Shown piece by piece: positions 24,868 through 32,661 of a DNA stretch of 64,000 nt (position 1 is its first letter; every line of letters starts with the position of its first letter). The notes beneath the pieces are model-generated. The model saw nothing but the letters and a program-made list of their open reading frames with translations, had not been told where the DNA came from and searched no databases. Location: the NCBI RefSeq assembly GCF_022374895.2, contig NZ_CP092423.2, forward strand, positions 5,518,001 to 5,582,000, read 5' to 3'. This DNA comes from Mycobacterium lentiflavum (lineage in GTDB: Bacteria; Actinomycetota; Actinomycetes; Mycobacteriales; Mycobacteriaceae). Position numbers and translations under genes: made by a program.

Positions 24868-26109
24868 CTAGTTGTTCGTTGGTGGTGGTTGGGGTTGGAA
24901 GGGTTGGTACCACCACCATTGGGCGCGTTCGCCGGTAGGCCCTGAGCAGGGTGCCACTGCGGGCGGGGGTTGGGTTGGTGGGCGTGCGAGGGATCCGGCG
25001 CTGAGCGTTCGGCCGGAGTTGTCGGTGACGACGAGATGGTCTGCGGGGCCGGTGAGGGTGATGCCGCCTTGATGGTGTAGCCGGTGGTGATACGGACACA
25101 CCAGCACCAGATTCGCCAACTCGGTGGGGCCGCCGTCCTCCCAGTGGCGCAGGTGGTGGGCGTGCAGACCGCGGGTGGCTCCACAGCCGGGCACCACACA
25201 CGTTCGGTCGCGGTGCTCCAGAGCGCGCCGCAGCCGCCGGCTGATCAGCCGCGTCGTGCGGCCGGCACCGATGACCTCACCGTCACGTTCAAACCACACT
25301 TCACCGGTGGCATCACAGGTCAGATAGCAACGCTCGGCGTCGGACAGCAGCGGACCCAGATGCAGCGCCCCCGCACGCTGTTGCACGTCGACATGGACCA
25401 CCACCATGGTGTGCTGCCCGTGGGGGCGGCGGGTGGCCTCGGCGTCCCAGCCCGACTCGACCAGACGCATAAACGCCTCGACGGTTCCCGGCACCGGCGG
25501 CGCGATATCCGATGCCGCGGCGCTGGTGCCGCGATCGTGTTTCCACTCGGCGATCAGCGCATCACGATGAGACGCCAGTGCCGCGTCGAACTTTGCCGCC
25601 TCGGGGCGCGGAAGCGTGATCCGCCAACAGCTGAACTCCTCGCTGGTGGTTTTGGTGATCGAGGGCTGCGGCCGAGGGTCGGGTTCGGGTCGCGGTTCCA
25701 GCTTGACCGCGGTGCGCAACTGGTTGACCGTCGCACTACGCGCCAACTGCGCATAATGCTCATCAGAGCCCTCGGGTGCGCGCGCCGCGATGATGCCGAC
25801 CTGATCCAGCGACAGCCGCCCCTCCCGCATCCCTTGGACGCAGCGCGGAAACTCCTCGAGCCGACCCGCCACCGCGGTCACCTGATGGGCGTTGCCCGAC
25901 GACAACCCGAGCTTCCACGCCACCAACGCCGCCACCGACCGCGCCCCCGTAACCCCACACAGCCCGTCGCGATCAATCTCGGCGACGATCTCCACGATGC
26001 GCCCATCAATCGCGTTGCGCTGACCGGCCAACTCCGCCAACTCATCGAACAACACCCCAAGACGATCAGGCGCAGTCACCGCCGCCGACAAAGACACGGT
26101 CGAAGACAT
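24868..26109 (-). CDS. 13E12-repeat family protein with DUF222 and HNH endonuclease domain
   Basis: A 413-residue member of the mycobacterial 13E12 repeat family. The N-terminal two thirds are DUF222 (LAELAGQRNAIDGRIVEI, then EGRLSLDQVGIIA). The C-terminal HNH motif is intact: CVVPGCGATRGLHAHHLRHWEDGG, then NLVLVCPYHHRLHH. These genes are multicopy and often associated with variable regions; activity in cells is unproven. The tail is Pro/Gln/Trp-rich. The ATG at 26109 (MSSTVSLS) was chosen; a GTG at 26169 would add 20 residues. Confidence 0.88.
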   Translation of the reverse strand: MSSTVSLSAAVTAPDRLGVLFDELAELAGQRNAIDGRIVEIVAEIDRDGLCGVTGARSVAALVAWKLGLSSGNAHQVTAVAGRLEEFPRCVQGMREGRLSLDQVGIIAARAPEGSDEHYAQLARSATVNQLRTAVKLEPRPEPDPRPQPSITKTTSEEFSCWRITLPRPEAAKFDAALASHRDALIAEWKHDRGTSAAASDIAPPVPGTVEAFMRLVESGWDAEATRRPHGQHTMVVVHVDVQQRAGALHLGPLLSDAERCYLTCDATGEVWFERDGEVIGAGRTTRLISRRLRRALEHRDRTCVVPGCGATRGLHAHHLRHWEDGGPTELANLVLVCPYHHRLHHQGGITLTGPADHLVVTDNSGRTLSAGSLARPPTQPPPAVAPCSGPTGERAQWWWYQPFQPQPPPTNN

Positions 26110-26181
26110 AACGCCATCATCGCAACCGGGTACGACAAGTTTCGGCCGTCGATCCGCCGGGGTCGTCACTCACCAAGTAGC

Positions 26182-27912
26182 TCAACTTGCAAATGTCTTG
26201 TGTGGGATAGCGATATCAAACGCCGTCCCACCCCCCGGGGGACTGGCGACCTGCATCCGCCCACCCAGCGCTTCGATACGATCCTTGAGTCCGATGAGCC
26301 CGGAACCCTTTTGCGGGTCAGCACCACCGATCCCGTCGTCCGAGATGAGCAAGAACAGCGCCTGATCGGTGGCGTGGGCCCGCACCGCCACCCGAGAAGC
26401 CTTGGCGTGCTTGGCAGCATTGGTGAGCGCCTCGGCGACCACGTAGTAAGCGGCCACCTCAATGGGGTCGGGCAACCGGTGCGCGATCGCAACGTCAAGT
26501 TCGACGGGCACCGCCGAACGTCGGGCCAGTGTCTTGAATCCGGCGGACAGCCCACCGGTCGACAAGATCGCGGGGTGAATGCCACGCGAGATCTCCTGCA
26601 GCTCCTGGAAGACGTCGGTCAACCCCGAAACGGCTTGAGAGAGCTCCTCTTTGAGCTCAGCGCAGTCGGCCGGGACCAAATCCTCCGCGAGGCGAAGCTT
26701 CAGCCCCAGGGCGACCAGGCGTTGCTGCGCCCCGTCGTGAATATCTCGTTCCAGCTGGCGACGCGCGGTATCTGCGGCGGCCACGATCCTCGCCCGCGAG
26801 GCGACGAGTTCTTGGCGTGTGGTGGCGGCGGCAATGGCGGTCGCGATGAGCTCTGCGAATTCGGCTATGCGCGCCTCCGCATCTGGCGGCAGCCCTTCCG
26901 GTTCGGTCGTGCCGACGACGGCTACCCCCCATACCCGTTCGTCGACCACAATCGGGGCGCCGACGCGCGATCGCACGCCCAATTCGCGAACGCGTTGAGC
27001 GATCGAGCCGCGGGCGCCGTCGAACATATCCATGCGAGCCGGACCTCGCGTCTGCCACACCTGAGCAGAGACGTTGTCGCCCTCGGTGCTTAGCCGTTCG
27101 CCGACCGACAATAGCGGCACGCCCGGTCTTGCGAAGGAAGCGACGACGACGACCCCTGCACCATTGTCCTCGAACTGCAGCACCTCGGCGCCACCCACCT
27201 CCAGGCAACCGGCCATCTCCTCGGCTACCGCGGCAAACACCTCCGCCTGGCTGACTCCCTGTGCGACCAAGGTCGCCACCCGGCGCAACGCGGCCTGCTG
27301 CCGCGCCAGCACGCTGAGGTCGTCGGCGAGCTGACGGAGGCTGTCGCGGCTGGCGTTCAACTGTTCGCGCGCCGCGGCGTTGGCTAGCGCGGTTGCCACC
27401 AGATCCGCGAAGTCCGTGATTCGCGCCTCCGTGTCGGCGGGCAACGGACCCGTCCGCGAGGCAACGGCGGCCACACCCCAAAGATGCGAACCCACCGAAA
27501 TGGGAACCGCAACCATCGATTGGACCCCGATGGCTCGAATGCGCGCCGCAGCTTCACCTGGCGTGTGCTCGTGACTGTCCACTCGGGCCGGACGGCCGGT
27601 TCGCCGCACTATCGCGGCGACATGGTCACCGTCCAGGGGGAATCGATCACCCACCACCGGCGGGTTCCTCAGCTCAATCTCGGGACGTCCTAGGGCGGCG
27701 ATGACGATGTCATCCCCGTCAAAGCGGGCGACCGTTGCGTTGTGGGCGTCGACGCAACTGGCCATCTCCTCGGCCACCATGGTGAAGACTTCCGCGGGTT
27801 CGGCCTCGCGAGCGACCAGTTCCGCCACCCGGCGCAACGCGGTCTGTTGTCGAGCGAGCTGGTACAACGACGTCGACGCGTCGCCGTCGCGATGGCGATC
27901 ATTCACCGGCAA
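26182..27912 (-). CDS. double-GAF sensor histidine kinase (HisKA_3)
   Basis: A 576-residue cytoplasmic kinase. Two GAF domains (about 25-165 and 215-360) share near-identical openings (QTALRRVAELV and QAALRRVATLV, each followed by EVFxxVAEEMA), so one is a duplicate. The dimerisation/phosphoacceptor helix contains RRQLERDIHDGAQQRL with the reactive His. The ATPase domain shows EALTNAAKHA, DDGIGGAD and GSGLIGLKDRIEALGG. The class normally partners NarL-type regulators. The overall plan resembles DosS/DosT oxygen sensors, but I cannot confirm a haem ligand. No regulator is adjacent. Confidence 0.88.
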   Translation of the reverse strand: MPVNDRHRDGDASTSLYQLARQQTALRRVAELVAREAEPAEVFTMVAEEMASCVDAHNATVARFDGDDIVIAALGRPEIELRNPPVVGDRFPLDGDHVAAIVRRTGRPARVDSHEHTPGEAAARIRAIGVQSMVAVPISVGSHLWGVAAVASRTGPLPADTEARITDFADLVATALANAAAREQLNASRDSLRQLADDLSVLARQQAALRRVATLVAQGVSQAEVFAAVAEEMAGCLEVGGAEVLQFEDNGAGVVVVASFARPGVPLLSVGERLSTEGDNVSAQVWQTRGPARMDMFDGARGSIAQRVRELGVRSRVGAPIVVDERVWGVAVVGTTEPEGLPPDAEARIAEFAELIATAIAAATTRQELVASRARIVAAADTARRQLERDIHDGAQQRLVALGLKLRLAEDLVPADCAELKEELSQAVSGLTDVFQELQEISRGIHPAILSTGGLSAGFKTLARRSAVPVELDVAIAHRLPDPIEVAAYYVVAEALTNAAKHAKASRVAVRAHATDQALFLLISDDGIGGADPQKGSGLIGLKDRIEALGGRMQVASPPGGGTAFDIAIPHKTFAS

Positions 27913-28069
27913 CCACCGCCCTCAGAAATCCCCGACTAGCGCGAATTTTAACGCCACCCATTCGTCTGCACCGCAGCGGTGCCCTGTCCGGCCCGTGACA
28001 CCCGAGCCGCTCCGTTATTCACGGCAATTTCGTTGTGGTCCAGCGTAATTGCGAATAGTCCGGGTCGTC

Positions 28070-28423
28070 TCAAGACGCGATCGCAAGCACCAGCAATGCG
28101 GTGCTCGCCAGTCCGGTTATCACCGCGGGAGCGACGGCGGCGCCGGTGTCACGGGCCTTGAGGTGGTAACCGATCGCTCCGATCATCAAGGCGACAAGCC
28201 CGGCAGCAGTCACAACGGTGAGCGACTTGACCGCAACTCCCGCAAGAAGGCCGGCCACAGCCGCCAGTTCGGCGGCACCGATGAGACGGCTCGCGCCCTC
28301 ACTGATGTCCAGATGCGCGGCATTGGCGCGCGCGGTCGCGGTACCCAGCACCTTGATGAAACCCGTGAATGCGAATTCCAGGGCCAGCACGACGGACAAG
28401 ACGACGGTGGCGGTGTGCATCAT
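28070..28423 (-). CDS. DoxX family membrane protein
   Basis: A 117-residue protein with four predicted membrane helices and the DoxX signature near the N-terminus (EFAFTGFIKVLGTATARANA). Two adjacent ATG codons occur at 28423 and 28420; an AAGGAG Shine-Dalgarno four to five bases before the first supports 28423. In M. tuberculosis a different DoxX protein forms a complex with SodA and SseA in oxidative-stress defence; here no such partners are adjacent. It is divergent from the aldehyde dehydrogenase gene. Confidence 0.82.
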   Translation of the reverse strand: MMHTATVVLSVVLALEFAFTGFIKVLGTATARANAAHLDISEGASRLIGAAELAAVAGLLAGVAVKSLTVVTAAGLVALMIGAIGYHLKARDTGAAVAPAVITGLASTALLVLAIAS

Positions 28424-28769
28424 GAACTCCTTCAGTAAAGCATCGTCGGCGCTCGAAAGGCGCTGCGAGACAAGTCGTCCCAATTATCAGCGCCGACAGC
28501 GGCGTATCGAGTCATGGCAGCCACAGTCTCCGGTACCGGCTAGCACCCATTTCGCCGTCAGAGCTAATCGAGACGGCGGCAGCACGGGCGATTTACCGGC
28601 TGGCAGGTATATCCATTTGGCGGTGGCGGTAGCGACATGCCGATACGGACGACGCATGCTCGAAGCGACACCGCACCCAGCGATGTGTAATCGACTGCGC
28701 AGAGCGGTATTTCACCGAACGAACGCAAAGCACCGGCTGACGCCGGTGGGCAAGAATGGAGAGGAACCC
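28424..28769. other. divergent intergenic region doxX / aldehyde dehydrogenase
   Basis: About 346 bp that must hold the promoters of the DoxX gene (minus) and the aldehyde dehydrogenase-pyruvate decarboxylase operon (plus). A short inverted repeat (CACCGG/CCGGTG, about 28732-28748) lies just upstream of the dehydrogenase ribosome-binding site. No convincing operator, riboswitch or RNA gene recognised. Confidence 0.45.
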
Positions 28770-30158
28770 ATGGCATACCGGACCGTCAACCCGTTCAACA
28801 ACGAGATAGTGGCCACGTTCGCGGACCTGACCGACGTCGAGACGATGAACCTGCTTGCACAGGCGCACAAGAGCTTTGAGTCGTGGAGCCAGGCGTCGTT
28901 CGCCGAGCGCGCCGCCGTGTGTGACCGCGCTGCGGCCATCCTCACCGAACGGCGCGACGAGTTCGCCCGCCTGCTCACGCTGGAGATGGGCAAGCTCTAC
29001 AACGAGGCCCTGGGTGAAGTCGCGCTCAGCGCGCAGATTTTCCAGTACTACGCGCAGCACGCCGAGGCATTTCTGGCGCCCGAGCGCGTCGACACTTTGA
29101 GCGTCAACGACAACGCGATGCTCGTCAGCGCCCCGCTCGGCGTGATCTTGGGCGTGCAGCCCTGGAACTTCCCCTTCTACCAACTGGCGCGCGTGGCGGC
29201 CCCCAACCTGATGGCCGGCAACGTGGTCATGGTCAAGCACGCCTCCAACGTGCCGCAGGCCGCGGCCGCCTTCGAGCGGCTGCTACTCGAGGCGGGCGCC
29301 CCGGAAGGCGTGTACACCAACCTGTTTGCGACCAAGGACCAGATCAACATGTTGATCGATGACCCGCGCGTGTGCGGCGTGTCGCTGACCGGCAGCGAGG
29401 GCGCGGGCAGCGTCGTCGCCGCCCGGGCCGGCAAGAACCTCAAGAAGTCCACGATGGAACTGGGCGGCTCGGACGCCCTGATCGTGCTCGACGACGCCGA
29501 CCTGGACAAGTCCGTCGGATGGGCGGTGTGGGGCCGGATGAACAACGGCGGGCAGTGCTGCGTCGCCGCCAAGCGGATCATCGTCGTCGAGGAGATCGCC
29601 GACGAGTTCCTGGCGAAGTTCAAGGCCGCACTCGCCGGGCTCAAGGCCGGCGACCCCTTCGACACGGCGACGACTTTGCCGCCGATGTCGAGCCAGGGTG
29701 CCGCCGACGAGCTCAACGCGAAGATCAAGGCCGCGGTCGAAGCCGGCGCGACGGCCATCCCGCTCGGTGCGCCGGTGCCCACTACCGGCGCGTTCGTGCA
29801 GCCGACCATCCTGACCGACCTGACCCCCCACAACCCCGCCTACTACCAGGAGTTCTTCGGACCGGTCGCACTTTTCTTCCGCGCTACCAGCGAGGACGAC
29901 GCCGTGCGGCTGGCCAACGACTCGCACTTCGGGCTCGGCGGCTCGGTGTTCACCTCAAACCCCGAGCGTGGTGTCGAGGTGGCCAAGCGGATGGAGACCG
30001 GCATGGTGTTCGTCAACCACCCCACCTGGACCAAGCCGGACCTGCCGTTCGGTGGCGTCAAGCTGTCGGGCTACGGGCACGAGCTCTCCAGCATCGGCAT
30101 CAAGGAATTCGTCAACCAGAAGCTCATCAACGTCGTCCCGATCGACGCGCCCGAGTAA
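28770..30158 (+). CDS. NAD(P)-dependent aldehyde dehydrogenase (succinate-semialdehyde dehydrogenase-like)
   Basis: A 462-residue ALDH-superfamily enzyme. The general base is Glu230 in MELGGSDAL and the nucleophile is Cys264 in NNGGQCCVAAKR; the PWNFPFYQ segment of the cofactor pocket is present. The sequence type is GabD/SSADH-like, but these are promiscuous. ATG 28770 has GAGAGGA just upstream; the frame is open far upstream without similarity. It lies 39 bp before a pyruvate decarboxylase gene on the same strand, so the physiological substrate may be acetaldehyde made by that enzyme, giving acetate. Confidence 0.9.
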   Translation: MAYRTVNPFNNEIVATFADLTDVETMNLLAQAHKSFESWSQASFAERAAVCDRAAAILTERRDEFARLLTLEMGKLYNEALGEVALSAQIFQYYAQHAEAFLAPERVDTLSVNDNAMLVSAPLGVILGVQPWNFPFYQLARVAAPNLMAGNVVMVKHASNVPQAAAAFERLLLEAGAPEGVYTNLFATKDQINMLIDDPRVCGVSLTGSEGAGSVVAARAGKNLKKSTMELGGSDALIVLDDADLDKSVGWAVWGRMNNGGQCCVAAKRIIVVEEIADEFLAKFKAALAGLKAGDPFDTATTLPPMSSQGAADELNAKIKAAVEAGATAIPLGAPVPTTGAFVQPTILTDLTPHNPAYYQEFFGPVALFFRATSEDDAVRLANDSHFGLGGSVFTSNPERGVEVAKRMETGMVFVNHPTWTKPDLPFGGVKLSGYGHELSSIGIKEFVNQKLINVVPIDAPE

Positions 30159-30197
30159 CTCAATCTTCAAGCGGCTCAACGCAAAAGGAACTCAATC

Positions 30198-31898
30198 ATG
30201 GCTGACTTCACCGTAGGGAAATATCTCGCCGCCCGCCTCGAGCAGATCGGGCTGAAGCACTACTTCATGGTCCCGGGGGACTACAACCTCGTGCTACTCG
30301 ACGAGTTGCTGGAAAACCAGAACCTCGAGCAGATCGGTTGCTGCAACGAGCTCAACGCGGCTTACGCCGCCGAGGGCTACGCCCGGGTCAACGGTGCCGG
30401 GGCGGTGTTCACCACCTACAACGTGGGCGCGTACTCCGCGCTGAACGGTGTGGCCGGCGCCAACGCCGAACGGCTGCCGGTCATCATGGTGTCCTCCAGC
30501 CCGAATACCAATGACGCGGGGGAGAACCACATCCTGCACCACACGGTGGGCACCCACGACTTCACCGCGCAGTACGAGGTGTTCCGTCAGGTGACCTGCG
30601 CGGCGGTGCGAATTCAGCATCCCGACAATGCGCCCGCCATGATTGACAGGGCGATCAGCACGGCCCTGCGCGAGCGCAAGCCGGCCTACATCGAGATTCC
30701 GTGCAACCTGTCGGCCGCCCCCTGTGCCGCGCCGGCGCCGTTCTCGGAGCTGGCGGTCGGGCAGCCCAGCAACGCCCGCATGCTGGCCGAGGCCGTCGGG
30801 CATGCTTGCGACCTGCTGGCGGACGCCAAGAAGCCGATATTGCTGGCCGGGGTGCACCTGCGTTCCTTCGGGGCCATCGACGCATTCCGTGAACTTGCCG
30901 AGGCGCTGGGATGCGCGGTGGCGGTCATGCCCAACGCGAAGGGCTTCTTCCCTGAAGACCATCCGCAGTATGTCGGCATCTATTGGGGCGAGGTGAGCAG
31001 CCCCGGGTGCCAGGCCATCGTCGACTGGTCCGATCTGGTCGTGGCGGCGGGCCCGGTGTTCAGCGACTACACGACGGTGGGCTACAGCGCGGTGCCACCG
31101 CGGCAGCGGTTGATCAACGCGGAGCCCCAGTCGGTTCGGTTTCCCGATGCGGAGTTCACCGGGGTCGCACTGGCCGAGTTCCTGTCCGACCTTGCCAAGA
31201 AGGTCGAGGCCAACGAGGCGACCCTGACGCAGTTCAAGCGTCTTCGGGGAACGCAAACCCCGGCACCGCGGGCAGCGGCCGCGCAGCCGGAGGCCCCGCT
31301 GAGCCGGGCCGAAATGTGGCGCCAGATCGAGGAGGAACTCGACGCCACGACGACCCTGTTGGTCGAGACCGGTGACTCCTGGCTCAACGGCATGTATACG
31401 CGGTTGCCCGGCGGCGCCCGGTTCGAGATCGAGATGCAGTGGGGCTCGATCGGCTGGTCAGTCCCCGCGAGCTTCGGCTATGCGATGGGCCTGGAGGATG
31501 ATCGCCGGCTGGTCGCGGTCATCGGCGACGGATCGTTCCAGCTGACCGCCCAGGAGGTGTCGAACATGATCCGCCACGGTCAGGAGATCCTGATTTTCCT
31601 GGTCAACAACCGCGGTTACGTCATCGAATCGGCGATCCACGACGGTCCGTACAACTACTACAAGAACTGGAACTACGCCGGACTTGTCGATGTGTTCAAC
31701 GCCGAAGACGGCCGCGGGCTGGGGCTGACGGCGAACACCGCGGGCGAACTGACTGAGGCGATCGAACTAGCACGGGCCCACCGAGGCGGTCCGGTGCTGA
31801 TCGAGTGCCAGATTCCCAACGACGACGCCAGCCCGGAGCTGATCTCCTGGGGATCGAAGGTGGCCCGGGTCAATTCCCGCAAGGATCCCCGGTTCTGA
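30198..31898 (+). CDS. pdc: pyruvate decarboxylase, Zymomonas type (TPP-dependent)
   Basis: A 566-residue thiamine-diphosphate enzyme. Recognisable landmarks of Zymomonas and plant pyruvate decarboxylase line up with an offset of one to four residues: Asp28 (GDYN), Glu51 (CCNELN), His114/His115 (HILHHTVG), Trp395 (GDSWLN), the ThDP motif starting GDG (443-445) and ending NN (470-471), and Ile476-Glu477 (GYVIE), then HDGPYNYYKNWNYAGL. It would convert pyruvate to acetaldehyde and CO2. It follows an aldehyde dehydrogenase gene by 39 bp, with AAAGGA before its ATG, suggesting a pyruvate dehydrogenase bypass or fermentation route. Branched or aryl 2-oxo acids remain alternative substrates. Confidence 0.88.
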   Translation: MADFTVGKYLAARLEQIGLKHYFMVPGDYNLVLLDELLENQNLEQIGCCNELNAAYAAEGYARVNGAGAVFTTYNVGAYSALNGVAGANAERLPVIMVSSSPNTNDAGENHILHHTVGTHDFTAQYEVFRQVTCAAVRIQHPDNAPAMIDRAISTALRERKPAYIEIPCNLSAAPCAAPAPFSELAVGQPSNARMLAEAVGHACDLLADAKKPILLAGVHLRSFGAIDAFRELAEALGCAVAVMPNAKGFFPEDHPQYVGIYWGEVSSPGCQAIVDWSDLVVAAGPVFSDYTTVGYSAVPPRQRLINAEPQSVRFPDAEFTGVALAEFLSDLAKKVEANEATLTQFKRLRGTQTPAPRAAAAQPEAPLSRAEMWRQIEEELDATTTLLVETGDSWLNGMYTRLPGGARFEIEMQWGSIGWSVPASFGYAMGLEDDRRLVAVIGDGSFQLTAQEVSNMIRHGQEILIFLVNNRGYVIESAIHDGPYNYYKNWNYAGLVDVFNAEDGRGLGLTANTAGELTEAIELARAHRGGPVLIECQIPNDDASPELISWGSKVARVNSRKDPRF

Positions 31899-31905
31899 TC
31901 GAGGG

Positions 31906-31948
31906 GCCGGCCGGTAGGGCGCGTGGTTGAGGCGCACTACCGGCCGGC
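31906..31948 (+). terminator. hairpin after pyruvate decarboxylase gene
   Basis: A perfect 12-bp inverted repeat (arms GCCGGCCGGTAG and CTACCGGCCGGC, 31906-31917 and 31937-31948, 19-nt loop) begins eight bases after the pdc stop. There is no U-run, as is common in mycobacterial terminators. It may also serve the convergent YqeY-like gene. Confidence 0.6.
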
Positions 31949-32062
31949 TCTGCATCCGACGACGGGGTCAGCCGATGTGCAGGCCTCAAGAGGCGCCGAT
32001 TCGGCCCGACTATTCGCGCAGAGCGAAACCGCTTGCGGCACAAGGCAACAGCGAACAGAACG

Positions 32063-32527
32063 TCAGAGCCGGTCCTTGACTGCCGCCGACAGCCGGGAGC
32101 CATCGGCCTTGCCGGCCGCGATCGCGGTCGCCGCCTTCATGACCTGTCCCATCTGTTTCATGCCGGGGCGCTCGCCGATGGCCTCAGCAACCTGGGCGAT
32201 GGCGGTGTCGACCACGTCGGCTAACTCCGCCTCGGTGAGCGGCGTGGGCAGATACTCGTCGATGATCCGCGCCTCGGCGTGCTCGGCGGCGGCCAGTTCG
32301 CCGCGACCATTTTGGGTGTAAATCTCGGCGGCCTCACCGCGCTTGCGGGATTCGCGGGCGAATACCTTGAGGATTTCGTCATCGGAGAGCTCCCGGGCCT
32401 CCTTGCCGGAAACTTCCTCGGTCTGGATAGCGGCCAGCAACATGCGCAGGGTCGCGGTCCGCAACTTATCCTGGGTCTTCATCGCCCCGGTGAGGTCCGC
32501 CCGCAGCCGGGCTTTGAGTTCCGCCAT
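32063..32527 (-). CDS. GatB/YqeY domain protein (Rv3688c-like)
   Basis: A 154-residue YqeY-family protein. It consists of the helical domain also found at the C-terminus of GatB, the tRNA-binding subunit of the Glu/Asp-tRNA amidotransferase (DEILKVFARESRKRGEAAEIY and EAEARIIDEYLP-type motifs are visible). A role in tRNA-dependent amidation is suspected from homology only. In M. tuberculosis this gene neighbours rsfB; here it marks the right edge of the accessory island. Its start is divergent from the proline-rich membrane protein gene. Confidence 0.87.
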   Translation of the reverse strand: MAELKARLRADLTGAMKTQDKLRTATLRMLLAAIQTEEVSGKEARELSDDEILKVFARESRKRGEAAEIYTQNGRGELAAAEHAEARIIDEYLPTPLTEAELADVVDTAIAQVAEAIGERPGMKQMGQVMKAATAIAAGKADGSRLSAAVKDRL

Positions 32528-32619
32528 GCTCAGAGACGCTACGCGCCCGGACTGTGCAGGCCAGCGGGGGCGGGACCGGACACCGGGGAAGATTGAGAAA
32601 ACCCCCGACCGTCGACAGG

Positions 32620-32661
32620 ATGGAGCCCATGACCAACGACGACGGCTGCTGGACCCGGTGA
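32620..32661 (+). CDS. possible 13-codon leader ORF
   Basis: ATG 32620 opens the short frame MEPMTNDDGCWTR, whose TGA stop overlaps the GTG start of the downstream membrane protein (sequence GTGA at 32658-32661). The overlap has the same form as the coupled stops and starts inside this gene cluster, so it may be a translated leader that couples initiation. It could also be the shifted remnant of a longer N-terminus. Confidence 0.35.
   Translation: MEPMTNDDGCWTR

Noticed and set aside
25084..27093. Plus-strand open frame of 669 codons opposite the HNH and GAF kinase genes
   Set aside because: Arg/His/Pro-rich antisense frame spanning two unrelated real genes; typical high-GC artefact.
7160..32060. 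Considered the island as a prophage or integrative element
   Set aside because: No integrase, transposase, phage structural gene, tRNA or flanking direct repeat was seen; the HNH/13E12 gene alone is not enough.
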